64,000 nucleotides of DNA from Paenibacillus_E oryzisoli_A (GCF_050467285.1 NZ_JBCMUN010000009.1:609846-673845), one strand, 5' to 3'. Numbered from the stretch's first letter, positions 45,744 through 54,235 are shown. Translations and numbers: made by a program. The notes: a model not told the origin generated them from the sequence alone.

Positions 45744-46706
45744 TTACGCCCCTTTGCCACCCCATCTTCCCCCCACGGACTCCAACCAAGCCGCCACATC
45801 GCCCATCACTTCATCGCGATTCACTTCATTCAGCATCTCATGCCTGCCGCCCGGGTACAGCTTCATCTCCACATGCTCAAGGCCATGCCGTCTGTAGGCT
45901 TCCACTAGCCTCAGCACACCTTTTCCGTAAGCCCCCACTGGATCCTCATCCCCCGAAAAGACGAAGACAGGCACATCTTTCGGCACCCGATCTATATGCG
46001 GGGGACGATGAATCTCCTGTAATCCCCTGAAAAAATCCCGAAAAAAGCCCGACGTAAACACGCCGCCGCAGTATGGATCGCGCATATAAGCGTCCACTTC
46101 CGCCGGATCGTGGCTCAGCCAGTCAAAAGGCGTGCGCGCGGGCTTGCATTTGCGATTGAACGCCCCGAATGTGAGCCCGTTCAGCAGCGTGCTGCGATGA
46201 TGCTCGCCGCGTAAAGCCGCTTCAACCGCGGCCACGCGCACGGCGACATGAATGGCAGCACCTTCTTTTCCATTGGAGCCAGACAGCACAATACCCTGCA
46301 CTTGCTCCGGATGCTCCGCCAAGTATGTCCCCATGTAGTACTGGGTAAGAAACGACCCCATGCTGTGACCAAAAATGAACAGTGGGACATCGCGGTCATA
46401 GAGCTCGCGCAAGCGTGATGTAAGCGCCCCCATAAAACTGGCCATCGCCTCAAATCCGCCTCTGTCATACCGGCCGACCGCTTCCGGCGAACCCGCCGTT
46501 TGCCCGTGGCCAAGATGGTCGTTCGCATACACGGCATAGCCCCGCTCGCACAAAAACGCCGCAAACCGCGCGTACCTCGCCGCCGTTTCCGCCATGCCAT
46601 GCGCGATCTGCACGACGCCTTTCACAGACTCGGCTTCTGCCGGCAGCCAAGCGTATACGTAATGCGAATGGCCCTCATATTCCATTCGAAAATGCTGCGC
46701 ACGCAT
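45744..46706 (-). CDS. Alpha/beta hydrolase, monoglyceride-lipase type
   Basis: The 320-residue enzyme has the nucleophile elbow FIFGHSMGSFLTQYY, a helical cap with HGMAETAARYARFAAFL and YANDHLGHGQTAG, and Asp/His near FSGDEDPVGAYGKGV and YPGGRHEMLNEVN. It matches serine aminopeptidase/monoacylglycerol lipase (Hydrolase_4). No signal peptide. It probably hydrolyses monoglycerides or lysophospholipids in the cytoplasm. Confidence 0.9.
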   Translation of the reverse strand: MRAQHFRMEYEGHSHYVYAWLPAEAESVKGVVQIAHGMAETAARYARFAAFLCERGYAVYANDHLGHGQTAGSPEAVGRYDRGGFEAMASFMGALTSRLRELYDRDVPLFIFGHSMGSFLTQYYMGTYLAEHPEQVQGIVLSGSNGKEGAAIHVAVRVAAVEAALRGEHHRSTLLNGLTFGAFNRKCKPARTPFDWLSHDPAEVDAYMRDPYCGGVFTSGFFRDFFRGLQEIHRPPHIDRVPKDVPVFVFSGDEDPVGAYGKGVLRLVEAYRRHGLEHVEMKLYPGGRHEMLNEVNRDEVMGDVAAWLESVGGRWGGKGA

Positions 46707-46826
46707 CGTATCATCCCTCCGCGATCAGTTGTTGTCCTTCATTATATACGCTGAACTACGGGAAGGATAGCCACCTGCTTGGATACAAAAGCATTCGCCC
46801 CTCTTCCATCCTTGTCCCTTCTCTCC

Positions 46827-47681
46827 CTACTCCGTCACAAGCTTCTCACACGCGCGCCATAGCCCACTTTTTAGCCCAGCATCATACGCTTCATGAATCG
46901 GTACGATCCGTTTGCGGTCATCGAACAGTACCCCGCTAACGCCCTCCACTTCTTTCGCAGCCGCCAAATAAACCCCGATTTCACAATCCGCCTTGGCATA
47001 AGCATTCATCAGGGGCCCGAACGCCCTTACATACCAAGGTGCATTCTGTGCCAAATTTGACTTGACCCAACCCGGATGAAAGGCTGAGGCCGTGACGCCG
47101 GTCCCCTGCAAACGCCGCGCCAATTCAAAGGTCAGCAGCGTTCTTGCCAATATCGTTTGCGTCGATGCTCTCATGCTGCTGTAATGGCTGTCAAGCTGCA
47201 CATCGTTTACATCAATGGCGGCGTTCTTGAGAAATCTCGGATTACCTGCAACCGTAATCACCCTTGCCGGACCGCTCGCTGTCAGCATGTCCACCAATTG
47301 ATTCGTCAGCACAAAATGGCTGAGCACGTTCACCGCAAACATCCGATCTATCCCTTCGGACGTGCGCTGCCTGTCAAAATAAACGGCCCCTCCCGCATTG
47401 ACCAGCACATGCAAGCGGTCATACTTTTGTTTGAACGTGTCGCTTACGTTCCGAATCGAAGATTGCAGCGACAAATCGGCCGTCAAATACTCTCCTTGGT
47501 CATTGCCTGTCGCTGCGGCAATCTCCTGAACCGCCTGCCGTCCGCGCTCGTGACTCCTGGAGATTATAACCGTTTTAGCCCCTAGGCGAGCGAGACCTTG
47601 GGCAATCGCCTTACCGACGCCGGATGTACCTCCCGTGACTAGAATCACCTTATCTTTAAGCTCCATACTTGCTTCCTGCAT
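46827..47681 (-). CDS. SDR-family oxidoreductase under MerR control
   Basis: This 284-residue short-chain dehydrogenase has VTGGTSGVGKAIAQGLARL, the Asn region HVLVNAGGAVYF, and a Tyr-less variant of the YxxxK motif: SMRASTQTILAR replaces the expected YxxxSK, so the catalytic Tyr is in doubt. It resembles retinol-dehydrogenase-like SDRs. Two starts are possible (47681 after AGGAGG at 11 nt, and 47666 after AGGAAG at 5 nt). It diverges from the MerR gene and has a MerR-type promoter. Confidence 0.85.
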   Translation of the reverse strand: MQEASMELKDKVILVTGGTSGVGKAIAQGLARLGAKTVIISRSHERGRQAVQEIAAATGNDQGEYLTADLSLQSSIRNVSDTFKQKYDRLHVLVNAGGAVYFDRQRTSEGIDRMFAVNVLSHFVLTNQLVDMLTASGPARVITVAGNPRFLKNAAIDVNDVQLDSHYSSMRASTQTILARTLLTFELARRLQGTGVTASAFHPGWVKSNLAQNAPWYVRAFGPLMNAYAKADCEIGVYLAAAKEVEGVSGVLFDDRKRIVPIHEAYDAGLKSGLWRACEKLVTE

Positions 47682-47728
47682 AACCTCATCTGCCTCCTCT
47701 TACATGCTTGTCCTGCGTTCTCTCAGAC

Positions 47729-47759
47729 ATCATAAGGTATAGAGTATACTCCATAGCAA
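47729..47759 (-). promoter_or_regulatory. MerR-type promoter with 19-bp spacer and operator dyad
   Basis: On the minus strand TTGCTA and TATGAT are separated by 19 bp. The 18-bp dyad (47738-47755, core GAGTATACTC) lies inside the spacer. This is the arrangement in which a MerR protein twists DNA to activate transcription. Confidence 0.7.
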
Positions 47760-47778
47760 TACGTCGCGAGCTCATGCT

Positions 47779-47784
47779 ATAATC
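47779..47784 (+). promoter_or_regulatory. TATAAT box immediately before the MerR gene
   Basis: The TATAAT ends 5 nt before the MerR ATG, and no ribosome site is seen. The -35 region is weak. It suggests a leaderless mRNA, if this box is the active one. Confidence 0.45.
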
Positions 47785-47789
47785 AAGAT

Positions 47790-48146
47790 ATGGAGAACAC
47801 ATTTTCTAGTAAACAAGTTGCCGAAGAGACAGGTCTGAGCATTCACACGCTTCGATATTACGAGCAAATTGGGCTAATCCGAGGGATACAGCGCGACGAG
47901 AACGGCTACCGTCAGTACACGCAATCTGATATTGGCTGGCTTCAAATCATCCATCATTTACGAACGCTTGGCGTGCCGATCCGGGAGATGCAGGAGTTCC
48001 TTGAGCAGCCGAATAGTGAAGATGTAAGCGCAAGAAGAGAATACCTTGAAAAGTATCGCGACAGCGTGCAAGATCGAATAAAAAAACTTGAGCAGACGCT
48101 GGTAAAACTCGATGATAAAATCAATTTTCTAAAAACGCTCGAATAG
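47790..48146 (+). CDS. MerR-family transcriptional regulator
   Basis: This 118-residue protein has the MerR winged helix FSSKQVAEETGLSIHTLRYY (residues 4-23), then EQIGLIRGIQRDENGYRQYT and a long dimerisation helix. It lacks the metal-binding cysteines of metal sensors. It is of the short AdhR/YraB type, often activating an adjacent SDR or oxidoreductase in response to electrophiles such as aldehydes (family knowledge). It diverges from the SDR gene. Confidence 0.9.
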   Translation: MENTFSSKQVAEETGLSIHTLRYYEQIGLIRGIQRDENGYRQYTQSDIGWLQIIHHLRTLGVPIREMQEFLEQPNSEDVSARREYLEKYRDSVQDRIKKLEQTLVKLDDKINFLKTLE

Positions 48147-48150
48147 CATC

Positions 48151-48199
48151 AAACTAAAAAGCCAAACTCTCTTTTACTGAGAATTTGGCTTTTTAGTTT
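48151..48199. terminator. Bidirectional terminator between merR and yezD genes
   Basis: AAACTAAAAAGCCAAACTCTC pairs with the arm ending TTTGGCTTTTTAGTTT; both strands end in T-rich runs. Confidence 0.88.
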
Positions 48200-48214
48200 G
48201 CCCCTGCGATGGTT

Positions 48215-48424
48215 CTACCCTTTTCCGCCTTGCCTAACGGTTTTCACTGCTTGCAGCTGCCCTTGCTGCGATGAAGCCGTATCAAACCGCTTTCTCTCTG
48301 TTTTATCAATCTGCGTAATACGCCCGTCATGAACCACTATCTGCACGTTGCCATACTCGAGCCCATTCAATACTTGAATAATACGTTGCACCCACACTTC
48401 ATCCAACTCCAGCGGTTTTGCCAT
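48215..48424 (-). CDS. YezD-family small protein (DUF2292)
   Basis: This 69-residue protein has VWVQRIIQVLNGLEYGNVQI and VVHDGRITQIDKTERKRFD, matching the DUF2292/YezD family. In Bacillota these small proteins are often encoded near sulfur-assimilation genes. Here the gene is last in the minus-strand sulfonate cluster. The ATG follows GGAGG by 7 nt. The function is unknown. Confidence 0.82.
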   Translation of the reverse strand: MAKPLELDEVWVQRIIQVLNGLEYGNVQIVVHDGRITQIDKTERKRFDTASSQQGQLQAVKTVRQGGKG

Positions 48425-48443
48425 TCCGATTCCTCCCAGCCCA

Positions 48444-49274
48444 TTAAATCGTCCAATCATTCCACTCGTGGCTCCGTTTATGAATGAAATTCAACCAATT
48501 TCCCGTTTTCTCAATCGCCTCCGCTTGGGCGCCAGCCGTAGAAAACGTATGATCCGCCTGATAAATCAAATCGAGTTCGCAGCTGCCTTCCGAGCGAAGC
48601 CAAAACATTTTCTGATAGAGCGACGCGTAATCCACAGGGATGATGTCATCCGACGTTCCGTGAATCACAAGCACATCGCCGGCAAACTTCCGCAGTTGTT
48701 CAAAAGGCTGATGCTGCGCCAAAGACTCGAAAAAGCGGCTGCTCAGCTGATACCCGTGATGCTCAATCGTTCCGCCTCGAGGCAATCTCTCGTACTCCTG
48801 CTTCCCGACGATGCGTACGATGTCGTTGTGCGGGTGGGCGACGGCCGACCAGAGCACGAGCGTCTTCACCCGGGAGTCTCTGGCTGCCGTCAAGACGGCG
48901 GTTGCCCCGCCAAGGCTGTGACCGAGCACGATAACTCGGCTCAGATCGACACAGTCGATGGAAACACCGTAATCAATCACGCAGCGCGTCTGATTGATCA
49001 ACACATCCAGCCCGCCGGCACCGTAATCGCCTGTGCTTTCGCCGCAGCCGCCGTAATCGAACCGAAGAACCAAATACCCAAGCGCGCTCAGTGCGCGAGC
49101 TGCCTTCACGAACAAACGGTCAACGCCGATCCGGTTTCCGATAAAACCGTGACAGATAATGACAAGCGGCCAGCGCTCGCAATCTTTCTCCGCCTTGCCA
49201 GGCTGCTGGGTCGGATAATGCAACGTTGCGGCAAGATCGGTTTTTTCAGTTCGGATCGTTATGACATGTTCCAT
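48444..49274 (-). CDS. Alpha/beta hydrolase, feruloyl-esterase/dienelactone-hydrolase-like
   Basis: This 276-residue enzyme has Ser in VIVLGHSLGGATAV, the oxyanion-hole HGFIGNRIGVDR, the strand YLVLRFDYGGCGESTGDYG and Asp/His in HGTSDDIIPVD and IYQADHTFSTAG. It is cytoplasmic. It follows the sulfonate-binding protein gene by 105 nt and precedes yezD by 20 nt. It may act on an imported sulfonate or sulfate ester; that is inference. Confidence 0.87.
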   Translation of the reverse strand: MEHVITIRTEKTDLAATLHYPTQQPGKAEKDCERWPLVIICHGFIGNRIGVDRLFVKAARALSALGYLVLRFDYGGCGESTGDYGAGGLDVLINQTRCVIDYGVSIDCVDLSRVIVLGHSLGGATAVLTAARDSRVKTLVLWSAVAHPHNDIVRIVGKQEYERLPRGGTIEHHGYQLSSRFFESLAQHQPFEQLRKFAGDVLVIHGTSDDIIPVDYASLYQKMFWLRSEGSCELDLIYQADHTFSTAGAQAEAIEKTGNWLNFIHKRSHEWNDWTI

Positions 49275-49379
49275 GATGATAGCTCCCTTTCTTTAACTCT
49301 TATTATTCACATGAGTTTTGTCGGAATTAAAAGATGAGTTCATCTTAGCATCATCACTTGCGGGTGTCAATCAACTTTT

Positions 49380-50423
49380 TTATTTCACAATCCATTCATC
49401 CTGCGTGAAGTCTTTTTTCGCCAAACCTTGATCCACCAGGAATTTTTTCGTCGCATTCACTAGTGTCAAGCCTTGCGCAGGGAACGCTTCCTCCGGCCAT
49501 TGATCGATCTTGAACGATGCCTTTACCACATCAACCGGGTAGCCTGAAACATCCGCATAGAGCTTGAAATATTCCTCGCTGTTCGCTCTGATTTCTTTCA
49601 CAGCGCGCGCCCGAATATCGTTCCACAGCTTTGGAAACGCCGGATTGGCTTTCAAATAATCCTCTGTCACCACCGTCAAGCTGGTCCCTAGCAGATCCGG
49701 GTGCTTCGATGCCTCGTCAATCGTAACATACCCTTTTTTCAGAATCAGCGGGCCAAAACCTGTCGGATACGCATAAGCCGCAATATCCCCGCGCGCCAGA
49801 GCCGCTTCCGCGTCCGCAGGCAGCAGATGCAATACTTTCACATCATTCTCCAGCCCCTGCTCCTTCAAAAGAGAGATCAAATATCGGCTCATATAGGACC
49901 CTTGAGAGGTTGCAACCTTCTTGCCTTTCAAATCGGCCAGCGTTTTCGGACCGTCCGGCTTCGCGACAAGCCATACGTTCATGTTGATTTGAGAAATGTT
50001 AATCAGCTTCGTCTTCAGCCCTGCCGCTCTACCGTTAATCGCCGGCGTATCGCCGTAAATGCCGACATCGAGCGTCCCCGCGGTGACCGCTTCATTCAAA
50101 TTCGGCCCGTTCGGGAAATTAACATATTTAAACTCCTTGACCCCGTATTTTTTCAACTCGCTCTCCAAATAGCCTTTCGACTGCGCCCAACCTTCCGGCC
50201 CTGTGATCGTTTTATTGTTATTCGCGGAAATAAACCCGATGCGAAGCGTCTCCGGCAGCTTGATTTCGCCTTGCGCCGCCGTCGTTGACGAAGCGTTTGC
50301 CGCAGGCGCACTCGTCTGCTTCCCCTTCGCTCCGCAAGCCGTCACGCCAATCAGTAAAGCGCTGAGCAGCAGTGTTCCGGCGAAACGTAAGCCGACTTTT
50401 TGTTTCCATGTTCTGTTCTTCAT
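49380..50423 (-). CDS. Sulfonate-type ABC substrate-binding lipoprotein
   Basis: The 347-residue lipoprotein starts MKNRTWKQKVGLRFAGTL, then LLIGVTACG with lipid-attached Cys. The mature part has the SsuA/TauA fold pattern: IGFISANNNKTITG, NEAVTAGTLDVGIYGDTPA, KGKKVATSQGSYMSRYL. The start follows GGAGGAG by 6 nt. Family members bind aliphatic sulfonates, taurine or nitrate; the sulfur context favours sulfonates. It is encoded after the flavoprotein and ferredoxin genes. Confidence 0.9.
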   Translation of the reverse strand: MKNRTWKQKVGLRFAGTLLLSALLIGVTACGAKGKQTSAPAANASSTTAAQGEIKLPETLRIGFISANNNKTITGPEGWAQSKGYLESELKKYGVKEFKYVNFPNGPNLNEAVTAGTLDVGIYGDTPAINGRAAGLKTKLINISQINMNVWLVAKPDGPKTLADLKGKKVATSQGSYMSRYLISLLKEQGLENDVKVLHLLPADAEAALARGDIAAYAYPTGFGPLILKKGYVTIDEASKHPDLLGTSLTVVTEDYLKANPAFPKLWNDIRARAVKEIRANSEEYFKLYADVSGYPVDVVKASFKIDQWPEEAFPAQGLTLVNATKKFLVDQGLAKKDFTQDEWIVK

Positions 50424-50447
50424 CTTGAGCTCCTCCACTTCATAACC

Positions 50448-50786
50448 CTAGTGTGATGCATGCATCCGCTGAAAAATAACATAAGAACCGTCCGCCTCAG
50501 CGGTCGATTTGCGCCCTTTGCCCCAGCCAAGATCGGCCTTATAGCTGCCAATCAGCCCTTTCTCCGCCAGTTCCTTCTCTTCCACATGATGGCGCGCTTC
50601 CGCCACCGGCGATACGAAGAGTGCATCCGTCGGGCAGTACAGCTCGCACATGAAGCAGCTCTGGCAATCCGACTGGCGGGCAACGACAGGAATACCGCCC
50701 GCCACCGCATCAAAGACGTTGGTCGGGCACACCGATACACACTGGTTGCAAGAAATGCAGCGGTCTTTGCTTAAAATTTCGATCAT
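50448..50786 (-). CDS. 4Fe-4S ferredoxin, AprB-like partner of the flavoprotein
   Basis: This 112-residue protein has two clusters: CISCNQCVSVCPTNVF and CQSCFMCELYCPTDALF, giving two [4Fe-4S] sites. A tail GKGRKSTAEADGSYVIFQRM may dock to the flavoprotein. Its start overlaps the flavoprotein stop by one base (TAATG), showing coupled translation. It resembles the beta subunit of adenylylsulfate reductase. It likely passes electrons between a donor and the FAD site. Confidence 0.9.
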   Translation of the reverse strand: MIEILSKDRCISCNQCVSVCPTNVFDAVAGGIPVVARQSDCQSCFMCELYCPTDALFVSPVAEARHHVEEKELAEKGLIGSYKADLGWGKGRKSTAEADGSYVIFQRMHASH

Positions 50787-52396
50787 TACACAATCGCCTC
50801 CTTGGTAGGTTGGACAGCAGTTGATTCAACTAGCGGCTTCGCCCACAGCGTATCCAGTCCGCCGCTCACAATGCGATAATGCTGGGCTGGATCAATCGCC
50901 GGGAAATCCTCTCTGCGGTGCATGCCCCGCGTTTCCTTGCGCTCCAGACCGCTGGTGAACATCCAGCGTGCCGTTGCCGTCATCGCAATGGATTCCCGTA
51001 CACGGACCACGTTACCGTCACCAGCTTGAACGCCTTGCTTCAGTTCATCCCACACGCGGTTCAATCGGCCGAGTCCCGCCTCCAGCCCCGCACCAGTGCG
51101 GAACCAGTTTTTGTCGTATGGGAACACTTCGTCCTGTACAGCCTTCACGATGTCATTGGTGTCCAGCGTACCTGTCCGCGTTGTCGCCAGCTTCGGAAGA
51201 CCTGATGCCTCTGACAGGCCTTTGGCATTGCGCTGGGAAGCGCCAACCCCAAGTCGCTTCGCATACACCGCCGAAGCTTCACCGGCGAAATACCCCGAAG
51301 ACATCGCCCAAGCTGCATTATGGCTGCCGCCGCCGGTAAATCCGCCGCAGATCAGCTCGCGTGTAGCTGCGTCGCCCGCCGCATAGAGACCGGGAACTTC
51401 CGTTGCGCAGGTCTCATCCACAATATGGATGCCGCCCGTTCCCCGCACAGTGCCTTCAAAGCGAAGCGTGATCGGAAACTTTTGCGTAAACGGATCGATG
51501 CCTAACCGGTCAAAAGAAAGGAAGAAATTCGGCTGCGCCGCGCGCATCGCTTTTTGCAGCAAATCGTCGGCTTTATCCAGTCGGGCGTAGACAGGCTGCT
51601 TTAACAGCGTTCGCGCAATGACCGAACGGCCGCGCTGCGACCCGGCGCCTTCAATCACAGTGCCGTCCTCATAATAGAACGTAGCCCATGTGTAGAACGC
51701 TGATTTCGTCACCGGCGAGAAAGCCGGCGCGAGCGAATAGGCGGTCGAGAACTCCATGCCGGACAAGGAAGCTCCTGCTTCAGCAGCCAGCAAATAGCCG
51801 TCGCCGGTCAGCACATTCGTTCCCAAAGCTTTACTAAGGAAGGCACAGCCTCCGGTTGCAATGACAACCGCCGAAGCGTCCACACGCCAAGTGCCTTGTG
51901 TCTGATTATTAATGCCCGTTGCCCCTGCTACGCCGTGCGTGTCAGCGAGAAGCTCCAGCGCGGGACTGTGATCCAGAATCCGCACACCCGCTTTCTTCAC
52001 CTGCTTACGCATCAGCTTCATATACTCCGGCCCCTGCAAGCTCTTCCGGTGGGATACTCCTGTCTCATCGAGCGGGAACGGATACCCCCAGGCCGCAATC
52101 TGATTCGTATTGCTGTACGTTTGATTCAGCACACGCTGCATCCAGCCGCGGTCCGCCAAGTAGCCGCCCAGCGCTTCCCGGCTTTTCATCGCTTCCTCCC
52201 GATCCTTTGGATTCGGGTTGACGTACCAAAGTCCTGTGCCGGAAGGCGCCGTAGCTCCGCTTGTTCCGCAGTAGCCCTTATCGACCAGTACGACCTTGGC
52301 GCCGCCTTTGGCCGCCGTAATTGCCGCCCAAGCGCCGGAAGGACCGCCGCCGATTACCAATACATCCGCATGAAGCCGAATATCCAATACGCTCAT
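50786..52396 (-). CDS. FAD-dependent oxidoreductase, AprA/fumarate-reductase-like
   Basis: This 536-residue protein has the FAD-binding DVLVIGGGPSGAWAAITAAK and ATGGCAFLSKALG, GGIHIVDETCATEVPGLYAAGDA and the GGFTGGGSHNAAWAMSSGYFAG segment. It belongs to the fumarate reductase/adenylylsulfate reductase flavoprotein family. Together with the overlapping ferredoxin it forms an AprAB-like pair within the sulfonate transport operon. The substrate is unknown; a role in reducing or oxidising the imported sulfur compound is inference. Confidence 0.88.
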   Translation of the reverse strand: MSVLDIRLHADVLVIGGGPSGAWAAITAAKGGAKVVLVDKGYCGTSGATAPSGTGLWYVNPNPKDREEAMKSREALGGYLADRGWMQRVLNQTYSNTNQIAAWGYPFPLDETGVSHRKSLQGPEYMKLMRKQVKKAGVRILDHSPALELLADTHGVAGATGINNQTQGTWRVDASAVVIATGGCAFLSKALGTNVLTGDGYLLAAEAGASLSGMEFSTAYSLAPAFSPVTKSAFYTWATFYYEDGTVIEGAGSQRGRSVIARTLLKQPVYARLDKADDLLQKAMRAAQPNFFLSFDRLGIDPFTQKFPITLRFEGTVRGTGGIHIVDETCATEVPGLYAAGDAATRELICGGFTGGGSHNAAWAMSSGYFAGEASAVYAKRLGVGASQRNAKGLSEASGLPKLATTRTGTLDTNDIVKAVQDEVFPYDKNWFRTGAGLEAGLGRLNRVWDELKQGVQAGDGNVVRVRESIAMTATARWMFTSGLERKETRGMHRREDFPAIDPAQHYRIVSGGLDTLWAKPLVESTAVQPTKEAIV

Positions 52397-52408
52397 CGTT
52401 CATTCCCC

Positions 52409-53185
52409 CTATATTGTAAAAGCATCCGCAGTCGCTGCAAAAGCGTACTGCTCATGAGGCCGCTTGACCAGCAAACGATCCAGAATCGTTTTCTCGTAGT
52501 AGGCAAACCCACTATCTCTTTCCCTTGGTCTGGCTAGCGCAATTTTCAAATCCAGACCGACCTTGCCGCTTTCGATTAAGATAACACGGTCTGCCAAAGC
52601 AACCGCTTCGCTGACATCGTGCGTCACCAACAGCACGGTAAACTGCTTTTCGAGCCACAGCTTCTCGATCAACTGCTGCATCTCGATGCGAGTCAGCGCA
52701 TCGAGCGCGCCCAGCGGCTCATCCAGGAGCAGCAGCCTCGGGTTGCCGGCTAAAGCGCGGGCCAAAGCGACGCGCTGGCGTTGGCCGCCGGATAACACAG
52801 CCGGCCAGTCGTTCGCTTTGTGGGCTAAGCCAACTTGCCCCAACGCCCGCTCCGCGATCACTTTGTCACCGGATTTGACGCCAATGCGTACATTGTCGAT
52901 GTTCTTTTTCCACGGCAGCAGCCGGTGCTCCTGAAACAGCACCCGCGTATCAGCATGAACGCCGCTGACCGCCTGCGCATCCAAAATAATCGCGCCGCTG
53001 CTGGCCTCATCAAGCCCTGCGATCAGGCGCAGCAGCGTACTTTTACCGCAGCCGCTTCGCCCAACAATCGCCACGAACTCGCCTTGCTTGATCTTTAGAT
53101 CGATGCCTGACAGCACTTGCGTGCTGCCGAACTCCTTATTGACATGGCGCACATGCAGCTGCACGCCTCCAGTATGGATACTCAT
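52409..53185 (-). CDS. Sulfonate-type ABC transporter ATPase
   Basis: The 258-residue ATPase has Walker A GRSGCGKSTLLRLIAG, Q-loop VLFQEHRLLPWKKNIDN, signature LSGGQRQRVALARAL, Walker B LLLLDEPLGALD and the switch His in VTHDVSEAVALADR. It matches SsuB/TauB. It lies 12 nt after the permease gene. Confidence 0.93.
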   Translation of the reverse strand: MSIHTGGVQLHVRHVNKEFGSTQVLSGIDLKIKQGEFVAIVGRSGCGKSTLLRLIAGLDEASSGAIILDAQAVSGVHADTRVLFQEHRLLPWKKNIDNVRIGVKSGDKVIAERALGQVGLAHKANDWPAVLSGGQRQRVALARALAGNPRLLLLDEPLGALDALTRIEMQQLIEKLWLEKQFTVLLVTHDVSEAVALADRVILIESGKVGLDLKIALARPRERDSGFAYYEKTILDRLLVKRPHEQYAFAATADAFTI

Positions 53186-53197
53186 ACGCGCCTCTCC

Positions 53198-53986
53198 TTA
53201 TCGTTTCAAGTAGTTATGGTGCCATTGCAGCCAGCGCTGCTCCAGGAACTTGGCGACCACGTCGGACAATTTGCCAAGCAGCGCATACAGTATGACGCAC
53301 AGGACAACAACGTCCATCTGCATGAACTCTCTCGCATGCGTCGCCATATAGCCGATGCCAGAATCGGCCGTGATCGTCTCCGCCACAATGAGACTCAGCC
53401 ACATAATCCCGAGCGAGAAACGAATGCCGAGCAGAATATTCGCCAGTGCGCCGGGTAAAATCACCTTGGCGAACAGCGAAAAGCCTTTTAACCCGTAGAC
53501 TTTGCCCATTTCAATGAGTCCCGGATCGACGCTGCGAATGCCATGGAACGTATTCAGATAAATAGGAAACGCAACGCCTAACGATACGAGGAACAATTTG
53601 GACGTCTCTCCGATGCCGAACCACATAATGACTAACGGGATCATCGCGAGATGCGGGATCGTCCGGACCATTTGCAGCGAGGAATCCAGAAACTTTTCTG
53701 CAATCGGAAACACCCCATTGAGCAGCCCCAACACAAAGGCGATACTGCCGCCTATAAGAAATCCAAGCAAGGCACGCTTGGTGCTGACCGCGACATATTC
53801 AAAAATCGTACCATCTTGAATCACATGAATGAGTGCTTTGACAACCTCGAGCGGTGTCGGCAAAATACGATCGGACAACCACCCGCTGAGGCCGAGCAGC
53901 TGCCAGACAACCACGATACAGATTGGAATCGCCCATGGCTGCCAATTCAATACTGTCTTGTTGTCACGCTGTTTGTTCTGTCTCAT
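53198..53986 (-). CDS. Sulfonate-type ABC transporter permease
   Basis: This 262-residue permease has six transmembrane segments; the first is PICIVVVWQLLGLSGWL. The EAA-loop part FHGIRSVDPGLIEMGKVYGLKGF is typical of SsuC/TauC. ATG follows GAGGG. It is the first gene of the operon and is preceded by a leader with mutually exclusive hairpins and a short upstream open frame that overlaps its ATG by 4 nt. Confidence 0.93.
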   Translation of the reverse strand: MRQNKQRDNKTVLNWQPWAIPICIVVVWQLLGLSGWLSDRILPTPLEVVKALIHVIQDGTIFEYVAVSTKRALLGFLIGGSIAFVLGLLNGVFPIAEKFLDSSLQMVRTIPHLAMIPLVIMWFGIGETSKLFLVSLGVAFPIYLNTFHGIRSVDPGLIEMGKVYGLKGFSLFAKVILPGALANILLGIRFSLGIMWLSLIVAETITADSGIGYMATHAREFMQMDVVVLCVILYALLGKLSDVVAKFLEQRWLQWHHNYLKR

Positions 53987-54096
53987 TGAAATCCCTCTCT
54001 TCTCATGAAGTAAAGTAAAAAGACTCCCAATTCACGCCATGAAAAATCTAGATGGCGGAAACGGGAGTCTCCAGTTGATCTGGTCGACTCAATCAT
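53983..54096 (-). CDS. 37-codon upstream open frame in the sulfonate operon leader
   Basis: ATG starts a frame immediately after an in-frame TAA and ends in TGA overlapping the permease ATG (ATGA). The peptide reads MIESTRSTGDSRFRHLDFSW and continues for 17 residues. It spans both competing hairpins. There is no evident Shine-Dalgarno site, so it may not be translated. The RHLD stretch recalls RHxDL motifs of leader peptides near sulfur genes in actinomycetes (from memory, unverified). Confidence 0.35.
   Translation of the reverse strand: MIESTRSTGDSRFRHLDFSWRELGVFLLYFMRREGFQ
54016..54070 (-). terminator. Terminator hairpin in the sulfonate operon leader
   Basis: On the minus strand AGACTCCC and GGGAGTCT form the outer stem, with an inner GCCAT/ATGGC stem, followed by TTTTT. 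It lies between promoter and first gene, so it is an attenuator, not an end-of-gene terminator. Confidence 0.75.
54065..54090 (-). promoter_or_regulatory. Upstream hairpin overlapping the attenuator
   Basis: On the minus strand GAGTC-GA-CCAG pairs with CTGG-A-GACTC. Its 3' arm shares GACTC with the terminator 5' arm, so the two hairpins exclude each other. It can act as antiterminator. Confidence 0.65.
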
Positions 54097-54138
54097 TTAA
54101 GTTAATAATTCACACCTGATTACTTGGTATTGAATATC

Positions 54139-54167
54139 ATGTTAGCACCGAGTTCCAGCAGCGTCAA
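54139..54167 (-). promoter_or_regulatory. Promoter of the sulfonate operon
   Basis: TTGACG and TAACAT separated by 17 nt on the minus strand. The expected transcript has a leader of about 145 nt. Confidence 0.7.
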
Positions 54168-54235
54168 TGATTTTTTTTGCTTCAAATATAGGGGAAAAGT
54201 TCGATAAATACCGTCCACCATTCCAAAAATTTTTG

